From positions 1 through 25,813 of the IMG/VR virus record IMGVR_UViG_3300025280_000145: DNA of 25,813 nucleotides; one strand, 5' to 3'. Shown here one piece after another: positions 6,498 to 12,007 of the stretch (positions are counted from its first letter, which is position 1; each line of letters begins with the position of its first letter). The translations under genes and the position numbers were made by a program. The notes beneath the pieces are model-generated. The model saw only the letters and a program-made list of their open reading frames with translations, did no database searches and was not told the DNA's origin. The DNA is from a virus.

Positions 6498-6905
6498 TTA
6501 AAAAAGTTTCATTGGAGCTGATAGTCTTGATAATCTTTTCTTGGCTAACTCCAGATACTCATCATTGATATCAGCACCTATGCCATTTCGACCTAGCCTT
6601 TGTGCTACTGCAAGTGTAGTACCTGAACCAACGAATGGGTCTAGAACCACGCCATTCGGTGGGCATCCTGCCATGATGCAAGGTTCAACAAGTTTCTCTG
6701 GATAGGTAGCAAAGTGTGCCTCTGGATAGGGCTGCGTGGTTATCTCCCACACGCTACGCTTGTTGCGATGCGATGGCATCATGTCTCTTTCTCTGGTCAG
6801 CCCCTTGAATACACCGTTTGTATCTTTTGTATTGTTTAGGTTCATGGGTTTATGCCCGCCCCATCGTTCCGCTAGAACCCATCTGTCCTGCGTTGACATA
6901 ATCAT
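6498..6905 (-). pseudogene. DNA methyltransferase, C-terminal part (frame-shifted)
   Basis: 135 residues in a different frame from the N-terminal part. It carries the SAM-binding motif I DPFVGSGTT (89-97), then AQRLGRNGIGADINDEYLELAKKRL (motifs II-III), plus PYPEAHFATYPEKL just before it, typical of beta-class N4-cytosine/N6-adenine methyltransferases. Motif IV is in the other fragment. Joining at the G4 run (6859-6862) by skipping one G restores a continuous reading (SSGTMG then GHKPMNL). An ATG at 6905 with AGGA about 7 nt upstream might allow separate translation, so a two-subunit enzyme is conceivable, but a single-base indel or sequencing error is simpler. Confidence 0.7.
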
Positions 6906-7341
6906 CTGATTTCCTGACAGTTTGTTCTACTTGTCCACCACCCTGACTACTATAGCTATCCCCAAGATTAAGCCAGACCGTGCCTGTTGGTTTGAGAACA
7001 CGTCTGACTTCACGGAATACATTCACCATGCTATTACAGTATTCCTCTGGCGTAGATTCTAATCCAATCTGCTCATCAACACGTTCTGCTCCGCATCTAA
7101 GGCATGATGAGCGATCGCCCCTGAACGGTCTATCTACATTGGGTTTCATGTTATCGCTGTAATGGCTAACCTTGTGGCTGCAGTCACTATCGCCGCCCTC
7201 CCATGTGGCAGTTCCATAGTCACGGAGTCCCCAGTACGGAGGACTTGCAACAACACAATCAACAGATTCATCAGGTATCGGTAGGCTTAGTGCGTTTGAT
7301 AGATACAGCGTTGCTATATCATTTGTCCAATAAGGTTCCAC
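6850..7341 (-). pseudogene. DNA methyltransferase, N-terminal part (frame-shifted)
   Basis: 163 residues. IPDESVDCVVASPPYWGLRDYG holds motif IV, SPPY (33-36), the catalytic loop that flips and methylates an exocyclic amino group; SPPY is more usual in N4-cytosine enzymes. Helix VFREVRRVLKPTGTVWLNLGDSY (about 109-131) is motif V-like. CSH and CLRC (about 54-80) may bind zinc. The frame closes at TAA (6850) soon after GDSY, and the family's later motifs continue in the +1 frame. The start is GTG at 7341, with an ideal GGAGGTGAT and a 1-nt overlap with the upstream gene. The role would be marking phage DNA against host restriction. Confidence 0.75.
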
Positions 7342-7472
7342 TAATCATCACCTCCTTCCATGTTGTCCTGGTCTGGTGGTTCATTATCTCGGCAATCTGT
7401 ACATGCGACTTGCTCCTCATCATAGACAGGATGTAGTTCCTGCTGACAAACTATGCACCTGCGAATTTTCAT
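7341..7472 (-). CDS. Small four-Cys zinc-ribbon protein
   Basis: 43 residues starting MKIRRCIVCQQELHPVYDEE. CIVC (6-9) and CTDC (24-27) form a compact zinc ribbon, and the tail is very acidic (NEPPDQDNMEGGDD). Its start overlaps the upstream stop by 1 nt (TAATG) and its stop overlaps the methyltransferase GTG by 1 nt (TAGTG). Its last codons also encode the strong ribosome-binding site of that gene. The tight coupling on both sides supports a real gene. Function unknown. Confidence 0.6.
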   Translation of the reverse strand: MKIRRCIVCQQELHPVYDEEQVACTDCRDNEPPDQDNMEGGDD

Positions 7473-8050
7473 TAGTTCACCCCCCATTGTGAAGCCATTG
7501 CATCGGCTATGCCTTGATACGTTCTCGATCTATCTTTCCAACGATCTGGTGATGGAGCAAGTTTGTTTTGTCCTGATGGTGTTTGGTTTGCATAGCGTTC
7601 CTTGTGTATGACGTTTGTTTCTCTCAGCAATGGCAGATTTTTAAGCCATAAACCTGTCTTTTTTTGTGCGTCATGCCCAAATTGCCAGGGCTGTATATAT
7701 TGATCTGGTTTTCTGATGTGTGAACTGATGATTGATACAGGATTTTCAAGAGCGATTTTTTCTATTGGTGCATCCATTAAATCCTGCACGAATTGCAACG
7801 CTTTCTGCTGTCTTCCATCGGCACGTTTTTCTGCAAACCATTTCGCACCTGATGTAGCTAAATCTGTACATGGTGGGTGTGCAATCATCAGATCGAAATG
7901 CTCACTCTTAATCACGTCTAGCACGTCCCCGATGATATGCCTTCCCTCAGTCTCTGATGGCAGTAGATCAACGCTAGTTGCATCGTGCCCCATTGCAGTA
8001 AATGCATCTCGCACACGCCCAGAATATTCACAAGCTATTAATACTTTCAT
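7472..8050 (-). CDS. C5-cytosine DNA methyltransferase-like protein
   Basis: 192 residues. MKVLIACEYSGRVRDAF is a motif I-like SAM site; DLMIAHPPCTDLATSG contains PPC (59-61), the motif IV position with the nucleophilic Cys of C5 methyltransferases; KIALENP (98-104) is motif VI (ENP). The protein is much shorter than full Dcm-type enzymes (over 300) and lacks a clear target-recognition domain. Short phage homologues of this kind are common and their activity is often unproven. It may modify phage cytosines or bind without methylating. AGGAG precedes the ATG at 8050. It sits with ArdC and the second methyltransferase in what looks like an antirestriction group. Confidence 0.75.
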   Translation of the reverse strand: MKVLIACEYSGRVRDAFTAMGHDATSVDLLPSETEGRHIIGDVLDVIKSEHFDLMIAHPPCTDLATSGAKWFAEKRADGRQQKALQFVQDLMDAPIEKIALENPVSIISSHIRKPDQYIQPWQFGHDAQKKTGLWLKNLPLLRETNVIHKERYANQTPSGQNKLAPSPDRWKDRSRTYQGIADAMASQWGVN

Positions 8051-8081
8051 ATGTTATTTCTCCTGGCGTTGGTCGCTACCC

Positions 8082-8396
8082 TTATTGGCTACAAATTCCG
8101 CACGTCTTGAGGATGTATCCATGTGTACATTTATCGAGACAATATGAGCATACGTCATCACCCCACTTGTGATAAGGGACAAAATATCCCACGCCTTGAG
8201 TCAAGGATCGGTGTTTATGCTTGCAGTCGTTGGGCTGTTCTGTGTAAATATTGCAGTCCTGAAAGCCCACGCAATATTTACAATTATTATCGCTGTGAAA
8301 GCGTTGTTTTATCATCTGGGTTCCGTCCTTTTCAGGTGCACCATATAGCAGATGATAAGGTTTTGATGCGGTGTTATTTTTAATTATTATTTTCAT
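8082..8396 (-). CDS. Cys-rich putative zinc protein
   Basis: 104 residues with ten Cys. CKYC (39-42) followed by C48 and C58/H60, then CSYC (83-86), C90 and CGIC (99-102) can form two or three zinc sites. The N-terminus is basic and hydrophobic (MKIIIKNNT). No family recognised. The gene lies between the GDWGD-family gene and the C5-methyltransferase-like gene, 31 nt before the latter. The sequence before ATG 8396 has GGAG (CTGGAGAATTTAGAC) at workable spacing. Confidence 0.55.
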   Translation of the reverse strand: MKIIIKNNTASKPYHLLYGAPEKDGTQMIKQRFHSDNNCKYCVGFQDCNIYTEQPNDCKHKHRSLTQGVGYFVPYHKWGDDVCSYCLDKCTHGYILKTCGICSQ

Positions 8397-8424
8397 GTCT
8401 AAATTCTCCAGTAATTTTTATTGG

Positions 8425-8739
8425 TTAGTATTCAATTGGAAACATAACCGTTATTGCTTGCGTACCATCTTCATCTGCTGTGTTGCGTGTGATCCATACT
8501 TGGTGTTTAGGGGTGTTATAGTTTGCTAGAATTCGACCATCCCATCCATTATTGAGTGACTCTAGGTCTTCATCGTTGTGCTTTATATCTTCTTGGCACA
8601 TGTCACCCCAATCACCACGATTAAATCTAAGTATTGATTTCCAAACAAACTTTGCGAACGGTTCATCGTCAGCTATTTTATTATTAATCGCTGCTGTAAA
8701 TACCAGCCTATGTTGTCCTGCTTTTAACGTTTTAACCAT
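8425..8739 (-). CDS. GDWGD/FPxEY small conserved protein
   Basis: 104 residues. The pattern RGDWGD (41-46), a following E/D-N-rich helix, ILANYNTPKHQVWITRNTADEDGTQAITVMFPIEY to the C-terminus, resembles a conserved small protein found on plasmids, conjugative elements and phages; I recall the pattern (GDWGD, then a strand, then FPxEY at the end) but not a named function. These genes often sit near antirestriction or ArdC-type genes, as here. CAGGAG precedes the ATG at 8739. The upstream leader contains alternative hairpins (8770-8825) that might control it. Confidence 0.6.
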   Translation of the reverse strand: MVKTLKAGQHRLVFTAAINNKIADDEPFAKFVWKSILRFNRGDWGDMCQEDIKHNDEDLESLNNGWDGRILANYNTPKHQVWITRNTADEDGTQAITVMFPIEY

Positions 8740-8769
8740 GTTGTTTATCTCCTGACCCTTGTATTATTT

Positions 8770-8825
8770 GGTGGCCTTGTCACCACCTATGGGGTTTACC
8801 CACCCCCAACTAAGGGGGTGGTGAC
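8770..8825 (-). promoter_or_regulatory. Leader with mutually exclusive hairpins
   Basis: Three stems are possible: GGTGG (8770-8774) with CCACC (8783-8787); CCACCCCC (8800-8807) with GGGGGTGG (8814-8821), perfect 8 bp; and GTCACCACC (8779-8787) with GGTGGTGAC (8817-8825), perfect 9 bp. The third excludes the other two. This lies between the ArdC stop (8843) and the next start (8739), as in an attenuator or riboregulator. No T-tract is seen, so the outcome is not predictable from sequence. Confidence 0.45.
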
Positions 8826-8842
8826 TCACCATATATTGATTC

Positions 8843-9775
8843 TTATTTCTCCTGTGTATTTAGTATGTAGTCTGCAGATTTAACGCCTTGACTCGCTGCA
8901 TAGACAATCAACTTTCTATCTGCTTTGATAGCTTTTTTCCAGTTGTCTATATATGATGCTGAGTTTTGAATCGTTGATGTTATGTTTACAGCATCGCATA
9001 GGAATGCACTACTAAATTCTGCGACTAATTCTTCTTGTCCGTAGTTGTCAGAACCAAAATGAGTCGCACCCTTTTGGCCTTTTTTACGTGCTAGAGGTTT
9101 TGATGTTGAGTGACTCATTTCATGAAATAGCGTTGAATACATCTCAGGCGCATTGTAGAAGCTATCTTTTAAGGTCATGTTTATTCTATGTTCTGAGGGT
9201 ATATAGTGCGGTGTTTGTGTGCTTGTCCACTCGATACCAGGCGCGCCGTCAGACTCAAGGTATGCCGTTGCTACTGCTTCAGCTTCTGCTATTGTATCTG
9301 GGCTATTCTCAGGTTTTGTACCTGCATTACCACCATCAACTTTCTCAAGTGGTTTTAATTCTAAGCCGTCAACCTGTTCTACATTGAATACTGTATGTCC
9401 ACCAAAATACCAAATCATGATTTGCTTTTTTTCCATCTCGCCTGTATCAGGATTTTCAATTTCACGCTCATGCTTTTGAGGATTCCACCATCCAACATGT
9501 AATCCCTTTTCACCCCTACGAACCATGCCACCCCTAGATTTGGCCTGATTAAATGTTATCCATCTTGGGTCAACATAACCTTTTACTCCTGCCATTAATC
9601 CCAACATAAGCGCATTTAATCCGCTGTACTCACGGCCATCAATGCTACGTTGTTGGCCATATTCTTTGGATGCTTGCCAATATGGTTTTTGCCAAGGAAT
9701 AACGCCTGCATCCAGTAGTTCAATTATTTGGTTTGATACCTTGTCAAAACTGTCTAACCTTCTTGATTTATTCAT
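8843..9775 (-). CDS. ardC: ArdC-like antirestriction protein (ssDNA-binding plus zincin)
   Basis: 310 residues. The N-terminal domain (about 1-140) shows the ArdC/DUF1738 pattern: IPWQKPYW (26-33), SGLNALML (51-58), RWITFNQAKSRGG (71-83), RRGEKGLHV (86-94) and YFGGHTVFNVEQVDG (123-137). The C-terminal domain is a zincin metallopeptidase-like MPTase-PolyVal domain with HEMSH (218-222) and the downstream EELVAEFSSAFL (248-259), whose Glu is the likely third zinc ligand. ArdC proteins bind single-stranded DNA and shield incoming DNA from type I restriction; in phages they are made early. The gene is one of the first in the leftward transcript, fitting that role. AGGAGG precedes the ATG at 9775. 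Family call is firm; peptidase activity is not proven for the family. Confidence 0.88.
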   Translation of the reverse strand: MNKSRRLDSFDKVSNQIIELLDAGVIPWQKPYWQASKEYGQQRSIDGREYSGLNALMLGLMAGVKGYVDPRWITFNQAKSRGGMVRRGEKGLHVGWWNPQKHEREIENPDTGEMEKKQIMIWYFGGHTVFNVEQVDGLELKPLEKVDGGNAGTKPENSPDTIAEAEAVATAYLESDGAPGIEWTSTQTPHYIPSEHRINMTLKDSFYNAPEMYSTLFHEMSHSTSKPLARKKGQKGATHFGSDNYGQEELVAEFSSAFLCDAVNITSTIQNSASYIDNWKKAIKADRKLIVYAASQGVKSADYILNTQEK

Positions 9776-9838
9776 GTTTAAATCCTCCTAAGATTTTGTA
9801 CTTCTTAATTGATTCTTGTTGATTAGTTATACTTTTGT

Positions 9839-10174
9839 TTATTTCCGAACCCATCTATCTTTTATAATCCATTGATTAGGATGCCATTTGAAAGTCCTAT
9901 GAGTTTTTAACCATTGCTTGACCTCATCTAGCGTTTTGAATTCTTCATCTACAAAAAAACCTATTGTTAAGTCTTGATTGATCTGGTCTAACTTCCATAC
10001 AACCTTTCCTTTTAGCCCAAATATATCTGACCACATAGCAGTTTTGCGAACTAGAAACGGTTTCCCCATTTTGGTATGTAGGATGAGATATTCAAGGTCA
10101 CCAAAAAATTCCTTGTTTGCTGCACTAAACCATGTAGGATTAGCGTTTCTTACTTCAGCTATTCTTAATGTCAT
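9839..10174 (-). CDS. Small early hypothetical protein
   Basis: 111 residues. NPTWFSAANKEFFGDLEYLILHTKMGKPFLVRKTAMWSDIFG looks like a short conserved phage domain in which an aromatic N-terminal segment is followed by FFGD and a basic strand, but I cannot name the family. The C-terminus is Trp- and Lys-rich (WLKTHRTFKWHPNQWIIKDRW). It is the first sizeable gene after the main leftward promoter, so it is expected early. The ribosome-binding site GGGAG lies in a roughly 33-bp leader that is repeated before the adjacent tiny gene. Confidence 0.6.
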   Translation of the reverse strand: MTLRIAEVRNANPTWFSAANKEFFGDLEYLILHTKMGKPFLVRKTAMWSDIFGLKGKVVWKLDQINQDLTIGFFVDEEFKTLDEVKQWLKTHRTFKWHPNQWIIKDRWVRK

Positions 10175-10286
10175 GTTTAAAATTCTCCCTTTTATAATTG
10201 TATTTAGTAACCAAATTCGTCTAAGATGTCTAAGTCTTGGATATCGTTATCATTCATGTTTAAGATTCTCCTTTTTAACTGTATTA
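10172..10286 (-). repeat. Duplicated translation leader (two copies, 10172-10205 and 10255-10286)
   Basis: Two stretches begin CATGTTTAAAATTCTCCC (10172) and CATGTTTAAGATTCTCCT (10255) on the plus strand and stay similar to the GTATT about 30 nt on, differing by a few substitutions and indels. Each carries the ribosome-binding site and ATG of a leftward gene. The same ATG-proximal part, CATGTTTAAATCCTCC, precedes ardC. They look like copies of one translation-start cassette. Confidence 0.6.
10204..10257 (-). CDS. 17-residue acidic peptide
   Basis: MNDNDIQDLDILDEFGY: seven acidic residues, no basic ones. It has a strong AAGGAG 8 nt before ATG (10257) and lies between the leftward promoter and the first larger gene, inside the duplicated leader. 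It could be a leader peptide whose translation affects the genes behind it, a tiny antirepressor-like or DNA-mimic peptide, or a remnant of a longer gene. Only the ribosome-binding site and position support it. Confidence 0.4.
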   Translation of the reverse strand: MNDNDIQDLDILDEFGY

Positions 10287-10287
10287 A

Positions 10288-10304
10288 CGTAGAATGATTC
10301 TACG
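10288..10304. promoter_or_regulatory. Palindromic operator at the leftward start site
   Basis: CGTAGAAT-G-ATTCTACG is a perfect 8-bp inverted repeat around one base. It begins about 9 nt downstream of the -10 element, so it covers the expected transcript start and first bases. This is the position of a repressor operator; the protein is not identified, although the small HTH protein at 11063 is a candidate. Confidence 0.6.
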
Positions 10305-10312
10305 CTGACTAG

Positions 10313-10341
10313 AGTATTTCACACTTTGGTTATCTTGTCAA
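10313..10341 (-). promoter_or_regulatory. Main leftward promoter
   Basis: Leftward TTGACA (10341-10336), a 17-nt spacer and AATACT (10318-10313) make a sigma70-type promoter with a perfect -35 and a moderate -10. It precedes the whole minus-strand block and faces away from the rightward operon. The -35 sits in ACTTGACAAG, which recurs at the internal promoter near 6170. Confidence 0.6.
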
Positions 10342-10418
10342 GTGTTCTCTTAGATTAGCTAGGCGTTCATAGCTTCAAGGATTGTATTGGGGTTGCGGAG
10401 ATGAGGAGAAAAATTGCC

Positions 10419-10523
10419 ATGTTTGCAAATCCTGCTTATAAAAATAGAGCGCCATCATTCACGCCATCATTAAAGGATACAGAAGATAAGAGTCTAAGAC
10501 TAAGCAAGGCATGCAGTAAATAA
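10419..10523 (+). CDS. Possible 34-residue peptide in the control region
   Basis: Reads MFANPAYKNRAPSFTPSLKD and ends KACSK, basic overall. GAGGAG lies about 12 nt upstream of ATG 10419; an in-frame ATG at 10401 would give 40 residues. It is on the plus strand between the divergent promoters with no clear promoter of its own. The composition could be protein-like but no family or partner is evident, so this is tentative. Confidence 0.25.
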   Translation: MFANPAYKNRAPSFTPSLKDTEDKSLRLSKACSK

Positions 10524-10626
10524 GCTATCAAGGCGTACAAATATCTGCACGACTCGTAAGCCAGGCAGCTGCCAGGCGATGCGAATTCGTCGCTATAGTG
10601 CATAGAGTGATTACGCTATTCGTAGC

Positions 10627-10685
10627 AATCCCAGAATACGCAAAAATCCCTCTATAATTGGTAGGGAGAAATCCCAGAAAATGCG
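10627..10685. repeat. Direct repeats AATCCCAGAA in the control region
   Basis: AATCCCAGAATACGC (10627-10641) recurs as AATCCCAGAAAATGCGC (10670-10686), with a shorter AATCCC at 10645-10650 between them. TCCCT and AGGGA (about 10647-10666) also form a small inverted repeat. Such repeats can be protein-binding sites in an origin or switch. Confidence 0.4.
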
Positions 10686-10710
10686 CGTCCGAGGGGGTAG
10701 GCCTTGGCTC

Positions 10711-10733
10711 ATATAATATATATATATAGATAC
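10711..10733. other. AT-only tract, possible DNA-unwinding element
   Basis: A 22-base A/T run with TATATATA alternation, interrupted only by one G near its end, next to the direct repeats and upstream of the phased CTTTAAGA sites. Easily melted tracts beside repeated sites are typical of replication origins, but this is inference from layout. Confidence 0.35.
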
Positions 10734-10800
10734 CTATGCCAGAATTTTTTTGCAAAAAGCGCCGCCTTTGCGCTCTTAGTTTTAAGAAGTTGTTGTTGTT

Positions 10801-10840
10801 CTTAAGAGTGCTTTAAGAATGCTTTAAGACTCTTTAAGAG
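10801..10840. repeat. Phased CTTTAAGA repeats
   Basis: CTTTAAGA occurs at 10811, 10822 and 10832, with a shortened CTTAAGAG at 10801, giving 10, 11 and 10 bp steps, i.e. one DNA turn each. The last copy is part of CTCTTTAAGAG, which also forms the centre of the inverted repeat at 6191-6215. Helically phased short repeats suggest cooperative protein binding on one face (iteron-like or operator array). Confidence 0.5.
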
Positions 10841-10888
10841 GAAGAGGAAGATTTTCCTAAGAAAATACTCTCTTCCGATCTTAAAGAA

Positions 10889-10915
10889 GTATTAATACGA
10901 TAAGATTTAAATCTT
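10889..10915. repeat. Two adjacent perfect palindromes
   Basis: GTATTAATAC (10889-10898) and AAGATTTAAATCTT (10902-10915) are perfect palindromes 3 bp apart. An imperfect inverted repeat, GGAAGATTTTC / GAAAATACTCTCTTCC, lies just left of them. These fit dimeric regulator sites. Confidence 0.4.
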
Positions 10916-10919
10916 TGGT

Positions 10920-10954
10920 GGGGCATACCTTACCCCTGTAGGGACGGTAGCCCC
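10920..10954. promoter_or_regulatory. GC-rich hairpin
   Basis: GGGGC (10920-10924) and TACC (10926-10929) pair with GGTA (10946-10949) and GCCCC (10950-10954), with one bulged A; CCC and GGG form an inner stem. This is the strongest fold in the control region. No T-run follows on either strand, so it is more likely a structured element than an intrinsic terminator. Confidence 0.45.
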
Positions 10955-11003
10955 CAGAGATTTGGAGGTGGGATGGGGATGTTTTGTACCGCTAGAGCAT
11001 AAA

Positions 11004-11055
11004 ATGCGTAATATGCGTACCGTTGTTGACATTTTGGCTAGTGTTGTAGTAGATT
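11004..11055 (+). promoter_or_regulatory. Rightward promoter with upstream tandem ATGCGTA
   Basis: TTGACA (11026-11031), an 18-nt spacer and TAGATT (11050-11055) form a sigma70-like promoter. ATGCGTA is repeated at 11004-11010 and 11013-11019, just upstream of the -35, as expected for an activator or repressor site. The start point would fall near 11062, so the ATG at 11063 would be leaderless. Confidence 0.5.
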
Positions 11056-11062
11056 TATACCT

Positions 11063-11275
11063 ATGAAATACTCATCATATGTACAGTCGCACGGGTTAGG
11101 GAGGATGTCGCACAAGTCAAAGTCAATTGCGATGGAGATTCTGACGGACACTGGCAAGACTTATGACGATATAGCCGCTGAGCATGGTGTTAGCCGTCAG
11201 CGCATAGGGCAGATTGCCCGAAGGCTTGATATCGGCAGGATAACCAGGGGACAGCCGGCAGGGGCAGGACAATGA
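11063..11275 (+). CDS. Small helix-turn-helix DNA-binding protein
   Basis: 70 residues. TGKTYDDIAAEHGVSRQRIGQIARRLDIGR (about 30-59) is a clear HTH, closest in style to sigma-factor region 4 or Hin-type homeodomain-like helices (AAEHGVSRQRIGQI). It is first in the rightward operon. It could be a late-gene activator, a repressor acting on the divergent promoters, or a packaging accessory. No ribosome-binding site precedes the ATG at 11063; an in-frame ATG at 11105 has GGGAGG immediately beside it, too close to work well. Either a leaderless start or a shorter protein is possible; the HTH is kept both ways. It overlaps the next gene by 4 nt. Confidence 0.65.
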   Translation: MKYSSYVQSHGLGRMSHKSKSIAMEILTDTGKTYDDIAAEHGVSRQRIGQIARRLDIGRITRGQPAGAGQ

Positions 11276-11550
11276 GTGCGCTTACTGACGCTGATTTTAG
11301 GGTTGGTATGCCGGTTTTAGAGATGGGGAGCTGTAATCATAATAGGAGCAGGGGGAATCCCCGTCATCTTATTAGCCAGACGTTTGGTGACGAGAGAGAT
11401 TGCTTTCATTACGAGGCTACGGCGGTGCAGAAGTTTGAATATGATGGCGGTATTCTTGTCAAAAACTGGCAGGGATATGTTAAAAGATTACCGGAGGGTA
11501 GTTATGCCAGGCAAAACAGGAAGTTCAGATCCCAAGATAACCATAGCTAA
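11272..11550 (+). CDS. Small hypothetical protein
   Basis: 92 residues (MSALTDADFRVGMPVLEMGS at the start). It is rich in Asn, Arg and Gly, with a plausible strand pattern in DCFHYEATAVQKFEYDGGILVKNWQGYVKRL and a basic C-terminus (NRKFRSQDNHS). No family recognised. The start overlaps the HTH gene stop (ATGA) with GGCAGGA upstream. Its 3' end overlaps the terminase small subunit by 47 nt and includes that gene's ribosome-binding site. Confidence 0.55.
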   Translation: MSALTDADFRVGMPVLEMGSCNHNRSRGNPRHLISQTFGDERDCFHYEATAVQKFEYDGGILVKNWQGYVKRLPEGSYARQNRKFRSQDNHS

Positions 11551-12007
11551 ACAGAACACTTTCCTTACTGTGTTTGCTTTGACCGGGTCTATGACCAAGG
11601 CAGCAGCGGCTATAGATGTCCCGCCGACTAATGCCTATAAGTGGAAGCAAAATGATGTTTATGGTTTTAGGGAGAAGCTGGAGAAGGCCACCGCAGAGTT
11701 TGCAGATAACCTTCATTACCTTGCACTAGATACGGTTAATAACCAAAAGCCGTCCGATAATCCTGCGCTTAAGATATTTATGTTAAAGGCTTGGCATCCA
11801 CGGTATAAGGCCGTTGATACGAGCGTAACCGATGATGTTGGTAAGGAAGTTATGGCAGAGCTTAAAAGGGCGATGCGGTCCGAGAAGGATGCCCCAAAAA
11901 AGCCAGCAACTAAGCGGGATGACAGCAATCAGGTGATCGAACAAGCAAACCAGATACTTGCGAGTAAGACTAATGATAGCTCCCCAGACGCAGGTAAAAC
12001 CGAATAA
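11504..12007 (+). CDS. terS: Terminase small subunit
   Basis: 167 residues from ATG 11504, which follows GGAGGGTAGTT; an open frame reaches back to 11384 but those codons would run through the upstream gene. The N-terminal HTH, FLTVFALTGSMTKAAAAIDV, then NAYKWKQND and FREKLEKA, is the usual start of TerS proteins, which bind the packaging site on phage DNA. A central helical region (about 55-105) would form the oligomer and the C-terminus is polar and basic. It sits directly before the large subunit, which starts 35 nt inside its end. The call rests on the HTH pattern and position. Confidence 0.8.
   Translation: MPGKTGSSDPKITIAKQNTFLTVFALTGSMTKAAAAIDVPPTNAYKWKQNDVYGFREKLEKATAEFADNLHYLALDTVNNQKPSDNPALKIFMLKAWHPRYKAVDTSVTDDVGKEVMAELKRAMRSEKDAPKKPATKRDDSNQVIEQANQILASKTNDSSPDAGKTE

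Noticed and set aside
10528-10755. 75-codon minus-strand frame in the control region
   Set aside because: It begins at TTG with no ribosome-binding site, runs through the AT-only tract and the direct repeats, and its sequence (IYIYILY etc.) reflects those repeats.
10765-10800. Intrinsic terminator at AGCGC/GCGCT
   Set aside because: The stem is 5 bp and followed by CTTAGTTTTAAG rather than a T-run; too weak to call.
10627-10954. CRISPR array
   Set aside because: The repeats are 8-15 bp with irregular or one-turn spacing, unlike 24-37 bp repeats with similar-length spacers. No array was seen elsewhere.
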